Shown here one piece after another: positions 1-6,116 of a stretch of DNA of 6,116 nucleotides. The translations under genes and the position numbers were made by a program. How positions within the stretch are numbered: position 1 is the first letter of the stretch; every line of letters starts with the position of its first letter. Source of the stretch: a bacterium (lineage in GTDB: Bacteria; Arandabacterota; Arandabacteria; Arandabacterales; JALGWA01). The notes beneath the pieces were generated by a model, which was not told the DNA's origin, did no database searches, and saw only the letters and a program-made list of their open reading frames with translations. The DNA lies in assembly GCA_025774425.1 (NCBI GenBank), contig JALGWA010000103.1, positions 1-6,116 of the forward strand, in the 5' to 3' direction.

Positions 1-69
1 CTCGATCGCTATCGGGGCCATCTTGATGGCCTCGGGCCTCGTGCCGACTACGATCGCCGCCTTAAGCAC
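1..69 (-). CDS. wecB: UDP-N-acetylglucosamine 2-epimerase (non-hydrolysing), N-terminal fragment
   Basis: Only the first 23 codons are in the window. The enzyme interconverts UDP-GlcNAc and UDP-ManNAc, the first step towards ManNAc-containing surface glycans. From GTG at 69-67 the frame reads MLKAAIVVGTRPEAIKMAPI, continuing to the window edge. VVGTRPEAIKMAP is the near-invariant N-terminus of WecB/MnaA, with the GTRPE motif at residues 9-13. The GTG start lies within the last codons of the GT4 gene (8-nt overlap with its restored frame). A GGGGG run in GCCGGGGGCC a few bases upstream is a modest ribosome site. In the frameshifted GT4 frame, translation would stop only at 50-48, inside this gene. 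The family is very likely despite the short length; the symbol could equally be mnaA or epsC by local convention. Confidence 0.8.
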   Translation of the reverse strand, partial: MLKAAIVVGTRPEAIKMAPIAIE

Positions 70-1184
70 GCCGGCCCCCGGCCATGACCCTGGCGTATAT
101 GTCCATGTGGACATCGACCATGCTCTGTATGCTCCAGTTGGCGACCACCTTCTCCTTCGCGGCCCGGCCTACGGCCTCGCGGTCGAAGTCGCGGGCGGCC
201 CTGATGACGGCCTCCGCTACGGCCTCGGGCGACCCGGGCTCGAAGAGTATGCCCGTGGCGTCGTCGATTATCTCGGGAAGACCACCGACCCGGGAGGCGG
301 CGACGACTCGCCCGCACGACATGGCCTCCAGGGCTCGAAGTCGCCTCGATGAGGGACGGGATGACGACGAGGTCGGCCGACGAGTAGACTCCGGGCATCC
401 CGGCATTCTCGACCGAACCCATGAACTCGATGTCGCCCCCGACTCCGAGGCTCGCGGCCGTCTCCTCCAGGCGCCGCCTCAGCGGGCCGTCGCCGGCCAG
501 ATAGACTTTGACGGGCATCTCGCGCTTCACGAGCGGGAGCGCCCTCACGAGGTACTCGACGCCGTTCTTGGCTACGAGGCGCCTCGGGCAGACTATGACG
601 AACACACCCGGCGGCCTCTCGAGGCGCGCGGCGGAGGGCTTGAAAGTCTCCGTGTCGATGCCGTTGACTATGGGCACGGTGTAAGCGCCGGGCAGCATGC
701 GCCGCACGACCTCGTCTATCTCCACGCTCGTCGAGAGCAGCGCCCCGGCCCTGGCCAGCAGGATTCTCATCACCTGCCGCATCACGGGATGCCGGGCCAG
801 CTTGAGGAAATGCGACGAATGCACGGTGACGACCAGCGGGCGGCCGTACAACAGCGCGGCGGCCGTTCCTCCGAGCGCGGAGGCGAACGTATGACAGTGT
901 ATCATGTCGCAGCGCCCGGCCAGGCGGACGATTTCGGGGACCGAGGACAAGCTGCCCAGCGACCAGCCGAGGAAATGCTTGCCGAACGACATCAGCCTCG
1001 TGACCTCGATGCCGTCCACCGTCTCCTTCCACGGCGACCCGGGCTCGGTATGCGTCGTCACCACGTGGACGCCGTGGCCCCGCCTGACGAGCTCGCGCGC
1101 GAGGTAGTACACGTGGCTCTCTATCCCGCCCACCCTCGGCGGAAAGTAGATGCTCGGCATGAGAATCCTGAGCCCGGCTGTCAC
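62..1184 (-). CDS. GT4 (GT-B fold) glycosyltransferase, frameshifted in its EX7E catalytic motif
   Basis: This is a retaining GT4 enzyme, about 373 residues when the two frames are joined, a normal length. It is expected to act in the cytoplasm on a nucleotide-sugar donor. The N-terminal half has the acceptor-side loop PPRVGGIESHV (15-25), a CDMIHCHTF strand (92-100) and VHSSHF (121-126). The C-terminal donor domain has NGIDTETF (174-181), RRLVAKNGVEYL (201-212, basic phosphate-contact residues) and AGDGPLRRRLEE (230-241). The first EX7E glutamate follows in PSLIEATSS (276-284, Glu280). Near position 332 the frame must change. The continuation LEAMSCGRVVAASRVGGLPE, up to the TAA at 64-62, is read in another frame. 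Only 16 nt separate the two EX7E glutamate codons instead of 21, so 5 nt seem to be missing. If unshifted, translation runs on in an unrelated Arg/Gly-rich frame to a TAG at 50-48. As written the protein should be inactive. A real mutation and an assembly error are both possible. It overlaps wecB by 8 nt. Confidence 0.85.
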
Positions 1185-2737
1185 CTGCCTTGTTCCTTCC
1201 TCCCGACGTTGAGCCTGACGACCATGGTGAGCGGCTCACCGGTCGAGTAGACCGTCTTGATGGAATCTAGCATATCTACCAGCACCGGCAAAAGGTATAA
1301 CTCGGTCGTGCTCGACCCCGGCCCGCCGAAGTAGTCCACGACCACGTAGTCGGCCCCCGATTCCCTGAAGTAGTCTTTCATCTTCTCCTTGTCGGGGGTG
1401 AACGGATACGAGACCGTCCTGCGGTCCGAGAAGATGTAAAAGAAGAAGGGTTTGCGGCAGATGAAGATGTCGTCCGGTCTCGTATTGCGCGCGCTCCACA
1501 AGGCGCATTGGATGTAGTTGGCCCAGAGCGGCATGTAGCCCCTCTCACGCGCGACGTATAGCTTGAGAGCATATGCGTTGGTCAGCATCACGGCTATGCA
1601 GGCGGCGACGGCGGCCCTCCGCGGCAGTCCGGCGAGCGTGCATACGCGGTATATCCCCTGGACGGCGTATATGGCCACGAGCGGCGCGATCGGGATCATG
1701 AACCGATCGCTCATCCAGACGTCCGGCCAGATGAGATAGGCGAGCAAGTAGAGCAGGAGGTAGAGGTTGACGACCACGGCCTTGCGGCGAAGCGTGTAGC
1801 CGCCGACCGCGGCGAACGCCACGACCCCGACGGAGACGAGGTTGCGCAGGAGCGAGACCTCGGCGCCGGCCACATGGACGTGATACGACGGGAGAACCGT
1901 GTAGGCTATCAGCTCGCTTGTGTAGCCCAACAGGTTCCTGCCCATGCGGACGATGAGGTCCGCGAGGTCGATGTCGCCCTTGTGCGGGTGATAGGGGTCG
2001 ACCTTCATGAGGACGCTCAGGTACCGGCTGCCCTCGCCCGCGGCGGCGTAGTTCCTGAGCGCCCAGGCTACCGACGCGGTCACGAGAACGGCGAGGAGGA
2101 TGAGACCGTATTTCCTCCTCGTCTCGAGCAAGTGATACACCGCCACGGCCAGGACGAGGGTGCCGCCCACGGTCCTCACGTAATAGACCCACACACAGAG
2201 CAGCGCCGTCGCGATGAGGCTGCGCCTGCCCGGCGGCCTGTACATCACGAAATAGAGCAACACCAGGCTGAAGAGCGCATACGGCATCTCGGACAGCACC
2301 GTGTGGGAGTATCTTATGAAACTCGACGACGAGGCGACCATCAGCGCCGCCACCAGCGCGAGATTGTCTCCGATGAGGCGCCTCCCCAGAATGAAGGTAA
2401 GCACAACCGCGCCGACATAGGTCAATGCGACGAAGAGCTTGAGCGAGACGAAGGTCGTCCCGAAAAAGGCGCCCCAGGCGGCCAGCATCAGCGGGAATCC
2501 CGGGGGATACTTGGTAGCCGGGCGTTCCTCGGGATGGTTTATGTAAGAGAAGCCCTTGCCCGCGAGGACGGACCTGGAGAGGATCACGAATTCGGCATTG
2601 TCACCTATCGTAGACGGGTAGGGGTCGAATCCCAGAAAGGCGAACACACCGGCGACCACGCCGAGCAGCACGACGACCAGGACCAGCCGTGAGGGCCCGG
2701 GCCTCCGCCGGCCGGTGTCCTTAGGAGGTCCCGGCAT
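1181..2737 (-). CDS. GT-C fold membrane glycosyltransferase (ArnT/PMT-like, GT39/GT83 type)
   Basis: This is a 518-aa multi-pass membrane enzyme, expected to take a sugar from a polyprenyl-phosphate carrier on the outer face of the membrane. A short basic leader (1-17) precedes helix 1 (about 18-36). The first outer loop contains IGDNAEF (44-50) with the candidate catalytic Asp46, a GKGFSY segment, and KYPPGFP (76-82), a signature of PMT_2/ArnT-like proteins. SHTVLSEMPYALF (144-156) holds the second acidic site at Glu150. About ten helices run to roughly residue 400. The C-terminal 110 or so residues form a soluble, probably extracytoplasmic domain (PDDIFICRKPFFFYIFSDRR through ADYVVVDYF). 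The gene starts 17 nt inside the GT2 gene and its TGA overlaps the GTG of the GT4 gene (GTGA), so it is tightly embedded in the operon. It resembles the upstream GT-C/TPR protein in architecture but not closely in sequence, and it lacks the TPR tail. The substrate is unknown. Confidence 0.85.
   Translation of the reverse strand: MPGPPKDTGRRRPGPSRLVLVVVLLGVVAGVFAFLGFDPYPSTIGDNAEFVILSRSVLAGKGFSYINHPEERPATKYPPGFPLMLAAWGAFFGTTFVSLKLFVALTYVGAVVLTFILGRRLIGDNLALVAALMVASSSSFIRYSHTVLSEMPYALFSLVLLYFVMYRPPGRRSLIATALLCVWVYYVRTVGGTLVLAVAVYHLLETRRKYGLILLAVLVTASVAWALRNYAAAGEGSRYLSVLMKVDPYHPHKGDIDLADLIVRMGRNLLGYTSELIAYTVLPSYHVHVAGAEVSLLRNLVSVGVVAFAAVGGYTLRRKAVVVNLYLLLYLLAYLIWPDVWMSDRFMIPIAPLVAIYAVQGIYRVCTLAGLPRRAAVAACIAVMLTNAYALKLYVARERGYMPLWANYIQCALWSARNTRPDDIFICRKPFFFYIFSDRRTVSYPFTPDKEKMKDYFRESGADYVVVDYFGGPGSSTTELYLLPVLVDMLDSIKTVYSTGEPLTMVVRLNVGRKEQGR
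1194..1200 (-). promoter_or_regulatory. Ribosome binding site supporting the GTG start of the GT4 gene
   Basis: GGAAGGA on the minus strand, part of a longer GGGAGGAAGGA purine run, lies 9 nt upstream of GTG 1184-1182 and within the 3' end of the preceding GT-C gene. It supports GTG as the start. That start places the family's conserved first strand (LRILMPSIYFPP) at residues 5-16. Confidence 0.5.
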
Positions 2738-3692
2738 TCCCCGTCTCCCCTGCGTCTCCGTGGGAAAGCCTCAGCCTGAGGCTGTATTCCTTGCCGCCCT
2801 CATGGCCCATGCGCGTGATCAGTTCGGCGAGCAGGCCGGTGGAAACCAGCTGGAAACCCAGGAGCATCAACAGGACGCCGAGCATCAAGAGGGGCGTCCG
2901 GCCGTGTATGTTGCCGTCGCTGATCTTGAGATAGAGCAGGTAACAGTTGATCACGAACCCGCCGGCCGTGAAACCGATCCCTATGGAGCCGAAGAAATGG
3001 AGGGGGCTCCCCGTATAGCCCGTGATCAGGATCACGGTCAGAAGGTCGAGGGACCCGTGCAGGAAGCGGCCGATGCCGTACTTCGTCCTGCCGTGCAGCC
3101 TGGGATGATGGACCACCGCCAGCTCCCCGACCTTGAACCCGGCCTTGTGGGCGAATACGGGCAGGAAGCGGTGCAGCTGCCCGTAGACCTTGATATGGTC
3201 CGTGACCGCCCTCCTGTACGCCTTGAGCCCGCAGTTGATGTCATGCAGGTTGAGGCCCGTGGCCGCGGCCACCATGAAGTTGAAGAACTTCGAGGGAAGC
3301 GTCTTGCTTACAGGGTCGTTCCTCTTCTTCTTCCAGCCCGATACGAGATCGTAGCCCTCCTCGAGCTTGGCCACGAGCCTCGGAATCTCGGCAGGGTCGT
3401 CCTGGAGGTCGGCGTCGATCGTGATGATTATCCCGCCGTCCGCCTCGTCGAAGCCCACGCATAGCGCCGCGCTCTTGCCGTAGCGCCGCCTGAAGCCCAC
3501 GAGCTTGACGCGCCGGTCCGTCTCGTATATCTCCCTCAGGATATCGAGAGAAGCGTCCCCGCTTCCGTCGTCGACATACACTATCTCATAGGTCCTGCCC
3601 ATGCCCTCGAGGACCTCCGTCAGCCTGGCGTGCAGCTCGCGGAGAGACTCCTCTTCGTCGAACACCGGTACGACTACCGAAATCTCCACCAT
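2721..3692 (-). CDS. GT2 polyprenyl-phosphate hexose synthase-like glycosyltransferase (DPM1/GtrB/ArnC type)
   Basis: This 323-aa enzyme is expected to transfer a sugar from a nucleotide donor to a polyprenyl phosphate at the cytoplasmic membrane face, making the lipid-linked donor used by GT-C enzymes such as its two neighbours. The GT-A domain opens with ISVVVPVFDEEESL (4-17). It then has DDGS (41-44), FRRRYGKSAAL (67-77), the metal- and nucleotide-binding DADLQDDP (93-100), DINCGLKAYRR (151-161) and HGRTKYG (200-206), all hallmarks of this subfamily. Two membrane helices follow (about 231-256 and 267-292), as in GtrB/ArnC-type proteins, then a short charged tail. Length is normal for the two-helix form. 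A longer start at GTG 3701 would add only three residues and has worse ribosome-site spacing. Its end overlaps the next gene by 17 nt. The sugar (glucose, mannose, modified arabinose or other) cannot be assigned, so I give no gene symbol. Confidence 0.88.
   Translation of the reverse strand: MVEISVVVPVFDEEESLRELHARLTEVLEGMGRTYEIVYVDDGSGDASLDILREIYETDRRVKLVGFRRRYGKSAALCVGFDEADGGIIITIDADLQDDPAEIPRLVAKLEEGYDLVSGWKKKRNDPVSKTLPSKFFNFMVAAATGLNLHDINCGLKAYRRAVTDHIKVYGQLHRFLPVFAHKAGFKVGELAVVHHPRLHGRTKYGIGRFLHGSLDLLTVILITGYTGSPLHFFGSIGIGFTAGGFVINCYLLYLKISDGNIHGRTPLLMLGVLLMLLGFQLVSTGLLAELITRMGHEGGKEYSLRLRLSHGDAGETGNAGTS
2745..2750 (-). promoter_or_regulatory. Ribosome binding site of the second GT-C gene, inside the GT2 3' end
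   Basis: GGGGAG on the minus strand lies 7 nt upstream of the ATG at 2737-2735 and within the last codons of the GT2 gene. It supports that ATG and the 17-nt gene overlap, and so translational coupling of donor synthase and transferase. Confidence 0.5.
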
Positions 3693-3700
3693 GTATGTCA

Positions 3701-3708
3701 CCCCTTCC
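3701..3708 (-). promoter_or_regulatory. Ribosome binding site that decides the GT2 start
   Basis: GGAAGGGG on the minus strand sits 8 nt upstream of the ATG at 3692-3690, ideal spacing. It overlaps or abuts the alternative in-frame GTG at 3701-3699, which would leave that GTG without a usable binding site. The ATG is therefore preferred, giving a protein that begins MVEISVVVPVF, directly at the family's first beta strand. Confidence 0.6.
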
Positions 3709-3725
3709 GGCCGGGAAGCCTTCCC
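3704..3725 (-). promoter_or_regulatory. Possible hairpin over the ribosome binding site of the GT2 gene
   Basis: This lies in the only intergenic gap of the cluster (3693-3749, 57 nt). Minus-strand CTTCC (3718-3714) can pair with GGAAG (3708-3704) across a 5-nt loop, covering the start of the GGAAGGGG Shine-Dalgarno site. The overlapping TTCCC (3717-3713) can instead pair with GGGAA (3725-3721) across a 3-nt loop, which would free the site. The stems are only 5 bp and GC-rich sequence makes such pairs by chance, so this is a weak suggestion. No U-tract follows, so it is not an intrinsic terminator. Confidence 0.25.
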
Positions 3726-3749
3726 CCGCGCAGAGGCCGCCCCGGTCCC

Positions 3750-5912
3750 CTACCGGCCGGCGCCCTCTTGGCCCTGCAGGGCTTCGAGCAGGTCCCTGTA
3801 GACATGATATGACAAAGCCCCGGCGGGGGCAATTCGAATCCCCTCGGCCAGGATCGCCCGCGCCTCGTTCAGGTCGCCCGAGACCGAAAGACAGATCGCC
3901 ACGCCGAACATGGCCTCGTAGGACTCCGGATGCTCGTCGAGGAACGACCGGAACGCACGGAGGGCGGCGGCCGCGTCGCCCCTCGCGAGAAGAGTCATTC
4001 CCTCCTCGTATCCCGTCGGCTCATAGGACGCCGGATAGCCCGCCCACGCCTCATACCTGACGACCGTGGCCACCCTGCCGCACAACATGTACTCGCCCAC
4101 GGGGACGCATGACATCCTGAAGTCGGGGTAGGTCTCCTCGAGGTACTCGTACAGCGTCGGGAAGCGGATCAGGAAGTGGGTTATGGGGTAGCGTTCGAAG
4201 GTCTCCGCATCCCGGCGGCGGATTATCTCCCCGTACGAGGGCAGCGTCCTGAAACGCGTCTCCAGCGACAGCGTGGTCGCGCAGTCGCCGACGACGAACG
4301 CCCCGGGCGAGATGACCCTGTCGAGGCTCTCGGCCGTCTCCGCGATCGAGTACCTGCGGTCGGCGCAATAGTCCGCGAACTTCGCGAGGTTGAGGACGAT
4401 GAACCCCCCGACGGCCGCCACGGCGAGATTCCTGCGGGCGGCGGGGCCGAATCTCCACGAGGCCTCCCGCAGGCGCCTCCCCGACAGGAAGACGACGGCC
4501 GCGGCGATGCCGCCCATTATGAGGATCTGGGGGACGATCGCGAGGTCATAACGCAAGAGCGAAGGATGCGACGCGGCGCCCGCCCCGCCGCTGCCGAGGC
4601 CGAGCACCTCGAAGATGACGTCATGCTGGATGTGAATCAAGAGCGACGTCAGCCAGATGAAGAAAGCGGCCGCAAACCACTTCGGCTTGTGCGGGTGCAG
4701 AAGCGGTTCGCCGCGCAGGAGCCTGAGCACGAACGAGGTCGCCAGCAGGCACATGCCGGGGACGAGGGGGATGAAGTACCTGAGCGGCCGATAGCTCAGC
4801 AGGCTCAGAGCGATGAGCAGCACGGCGAACCAGATCGCCGAAAGCATCTCCCACGGCCTCAGCGACTTGTTGCCCCGGGCGAATCCCGAGAGCGCCGAGA
4901 TCAGGCCGAAGGCCGCGAGCGACGTCAGCACCGGCAGCTTCCGGAAGAACATGTCCACGCCGCTTCCGACGTGGAAGAGATTCCTCGCCCTGTTGGCGAC
5001 CATGGTGAGAAGCGGGATGTCGGTGTACTCGGCGCTCTGCGCCAGGATGACGTTGGACTTGAAGTACTTGGACACGGCCGCCGCGTCGATCGAATAGACG
5101 CCCGCGAGCCAGGCGACCGAGGCGATGCCCAGCCCCGCCAGGAACAGCAGGCCCGACCTGCCCGGCCGCGCAGGGGCCTCATGCCCGGCCCTGGCGGCGA
5201 AGAAGAGGAAGACGAGGCCGACGGCGGCGAAATGCAGCGCGTGCAGTTTGACCATGAACGCGGCGCATCCGACGATGAGCCCCGAGGCGACCAGGCTGCC
5301 GGGGCCGCCGCGGAGCAACAGAAAGAAGGCGGCGACCAGGAGGAGCACCTGAAGGGACTCGAGCAGGGGCGTTCTCGAGTAGATCACATACGCATAGGGA
5401 AACGCCACGAATCCGAGCGCGATCAGACCCGCCAGCCTGCCGCGCCGCCGCATGAAACCGTATGCCAGGAGCATTGTCGCCAGGCCGGGAAGCACGCCCG
5501 TGAGATTGGCCTGGACGAGGCCGACGCCGCTCAGCCGGTAGATGAGGTAGGCGAGCCCATTGGATATCGGGTAGAAGAGGACGACCGGCGAGATCCTGTC
5601 CGCCATCCATTCGCCGTACATGATCTTGTTGCGGGCCCCGTCCACGGCCCTCGCCCCGTCGGTGAAGAGCGCCTGGCTCCACGAGAGGTCAAGCGGCGGG
5701 TCCGCCCCCAGGTATATGGTCCTCAGCACGACGGCCGCGAGAGCCACGGCCGCCAAGAGCGGACCGAGGCAGCCGGCGTCCTCGGCGACCAGGGGCCTGG
5801 AGCGGCCCTGTCCCTTACCCTGCGGTGCCGCCGACCGGCGCGATCCTTCCGGCGGCTCGCCCCGCGCGACCTCCGCAGGCTTGCCCGAGCGCCGTGGGCG
5901 TCTTCGCTTCAA
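3750..5912 (-). CDS. GT-C fold membrane glycosyltransferase with C-terminal TPR-like tail
   Basis: This is a 720-aa integral membrane protein of the GT39/GT83 (PMT/ArnT-like) GT-C type, expected to move a sugar from a polyprenyl-phosphate donor to an acceptor on the outer face of the membrane. Residues 1-48 are an Arg/Lys-rich cytoplasmic leader. About a dozen hydrophobic helices follow, from about 50 to 511. The first outer loop carries TDGAR (84-88, candidate catalytic Asp85). A second acidic motif, RTPLLES (180-186, Glu185), and the late RYFIPLVPG (378-386) are both typical of GT-C enzymes. Residues 512-620 form a soluble, presumably extracytoplasmic domain. Residues about 635-696 form two TPR-like helical hairpins (YEEGMTLLARGDAAAALRAF and a second unit with the GDLNEARAILAEGI pattern). 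The start is TTG, backed by GAGGTGA 7 nt upstream and a 4-nt overlap with the preceding gene. The TPR tail is unusual for a plain GT-C enzyme and may bind a partner. Sugar and acceptor are not predictable. The class is secure; the exact family is less so. Confidence 0.82.
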   Translation of the reverse strand: MKRRRPRRSGKPAEVARGEPPEGSRRSAAPQGKGQGRSRPLVAEDAGCLGPLLAAVALAAVVLRTIYLGADPPLDLSWSQALFTDGARAVDGARNKIMYGEWMADRISPVVLFYPISNGLAYLIYRLSGVGLVQANLTGVLPGLATMLLAYGFMRRRGRLAGLIALGFVAFPYAYVIYSRTPLLESLQVLLLVAAFFLLLRGGPGSLVASGLIVGCAAFMVKLHALHFAAVGLVFLFFAARAGHEAPARPGRSGLLFLAGLGIASVAWLAGVYSIDAAAVSKYFKSNVILAQSAEYTDIPLLTMVANRARNLFHVGSGVDMFFRKLPVLTSLAAFGLISALSGFARGNKSLRPWEMLSAIWFAVLLIALSLLSYRPLRYFIPLVPGMCLLATSFVLRLLRGEPLLHPHKPKWFAAAFFIWLTSLLIHIQHDVIFEVLGLGSGGAGAASHPSLLRYDLAIVPQILIMGGIAAAVVFLSGRRLREASWRFGPAARRNLAVAAVGGFIVLNLAKFADYCADRRYSIAETAESLDRVISPGAFVVGDCATTLSLETRFRTLPSYGEIIRRRDAETFERYPITHFLIRFPTLYEYLEETYPDFRMSCVPVGEYMLCGRVATVVRYEAWAGYPASYEPTGYEEGMTLLARGDAAAALRAFRSFLDEHPESYEAMFGVAICLSVSGDLNEARAILAEGIRIAPAGALSYHVYRDLLEALQGQEGAGR

Positions 5913-6116
5913 TCTCTCTTCACCTCAGCTGAAAGCAGGGCCACCTGCTGTGCGAGCTCCTTGACCTGTTCGGTCAGACCGGAAATCCTGGTCGTCATCC
6001 ACAGGGATATGAACGTGAGGAAGACGAGGCCGCTGAAGAAGAGCGTCGACACGGGGAACTTGGCCCCGATGAGCCCGGTCACCCACACGAGGGGCTTCAC
6101 CCACACGCCGAGAACG
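5909..6116 (-). CDS. DUF2304-type small membrane protein, 3' part (5' end outside window)
   Basis: The open frame runs in from the right edge without a stop, so this is the C-terminal part (about 68 residues) of a longer protein. An in-frame GTG at 6106-6104 exists, but the frame stays open upstream and the first visible residues already fit the middle of the family, so I do not take it as the start. What is seen is a hydrophobic stretch (VWVTGLIGAKFP), then a strong membrane helix (STLFFSGLVFLTFISLW), then a heptad-like amphipathic tail (ISGLTEQVKELAQQVALLS) ending in charged residues. This helix-plus-short-coiled-coil ending matches DUF2304 proteins (established family pattern), which are small membrane proteins often found beside glycosyltransferases and have no defined biochemical role. 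Its TGA stop overlaps the TTG start of the next gene (shared TTGA), so the two are probably translated together. The family call is fairly secure; the function is unknown. Confidence 0.75.
   Translation of the reverse strand, partial: VLGVWVKPLVWVTGLIGAKFPVSTLFFSGLVFLTFISLWMTTRISGLTEQVKELAQQVALLSAEVKRD
5920..5926 (-). promoter_or_regulatory. Ribosome binding site that decides the TTG start of the GT-C/TPR gene
   Basis: On the minus strand GAGGTGA lies 7 nt upstream of a TTG at 5912-5910. It is a near-perfect Shine-Dalgarno match. It supports TTG as the start because the next in-frame methionine codon is almost 100 codons downstream, inside the membrane domain. The site lies within the 3' end of the upstream DUF2304-type gene. 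Confidence 0.7.

Noticed and set aside
48..331. Arg/Gly-rich C-terminus of the unshifted GT4 frame as a genuine novel domain
   Set aside because: The same DNA in the neighbouring frame encodes the expected GT4 continuation (LEAMSCGRVV, GGLPEII), so the basic tail is out-of-frame translation.
84..1250. Long plus-strand open frame (388 codons) opposite the GT4 gene
   Set aside because: Its translation is rich in Arg, His, Asp and Gly with no recognisable domain. It is the antisense shadow of a GC-rich gene whose minus-strand translation carries clear GT4 motifs.
1874..3464. Two plus-strand open frames (1874-2692 and 2715-3464)
   Set aside because: Both are antisense to the second GT-C gene and the GT2 gene, have low-complexity hydrophilic composition (His, Glu, Gln, Arg), and show no motif. 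The minus-strand genes explain the openness.
3699..3701. GTG at 3701 as the GT2 start
   Set aside because: The GGAAGGGG ribosome site ends on this codon, leaving no proper spacing, while the ATG at 3692 has 8 nt spacing and starts right at the conserved first strand.
3713..3725. GGGAAGGCTTCCC palindrome as an intrinsic terminator
   Set aside because: The stem is 5 bp, no U-rich tract follows, and the downstream gene has its own nearby ribosome site within the same apparent operon.
6104..6106. GTG at 6106 as the start of the DUF2304-type gene
   Set aside because: The frame stays open to the window edge, no clear ribosome site precedes it, and the visible part corresponds only to the C-terminal half of the family.

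Overview
This is a compact, GC-rich stretch in which every supported gene lies on the minus strand, so it reads from right to left. I read it as the interior of a cell-surface glycan or glycolipid operon. No promoter, terminator, RNA gene, mobile element, CRISPR array or long repeat was found. The host is a GC-rich prokaryote that uses GTG and TTG starts freely and has purine-rich Shine-Dalgarno sites. The sequence alone does not fix the phylum. The wecB-type start looks more bacterial than archaeal to me, but that is only a leaning.

In transcription order the layout is: (1) the 3' part of a DUF2304-type small membrane protein (6116-5909, cut by the window edge); (2) a 720-aa multi-pass GT-C type glycosyltransferase with a C-terminal TPR-like tail (5912-3750); (3) a GT2 polyprenyl-phosphate-hexose-synthase-like enzyme with two C-terminal membrane helices (3692-2721); (4) a second GT-C/ArnT-PMT-like membrane glycosyltransferase of 518 aa (2737-1181); (5) a GT4 glycosyltransferase whose reading frame is broken inside its EX7E catalytic motif (1184-62); (6) the first 23 codons of a non-hydrolysing UDP-GlcNAc 2-epimerase, WecB/MnaA type (69-1, cut by the window edge). 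Four of the five junctions overlap (4, 17, 4 and 8 nt). The only gap is 57 nt, before the GT2 gene. Together this indicates one polycistronic, translationally coupled unit.

The inferred logic is as follows. The GT2 enzyme loads a sugar onto a polyprenyl phosphate at the cytoplasmic face. The GT-C enzymes use such lipid-linked sugars on the outer face of the membrane. The GT4 enzyme adds a nucleotide-sugar-derived residue in the cytoplasm, and WecB would supply UDP-ManNAc. The acceptor and the sugars cannot be read from the sequence.

Nothing here looks like a new class of system. The points most worth a second look are the GT4 frameshift, which removes the equivalent of 5 nt from EX7E and changes how translation reaches wecB; the GT-C/TPR fusion; and a possible hairpin over the GT2 ribosome binding site.
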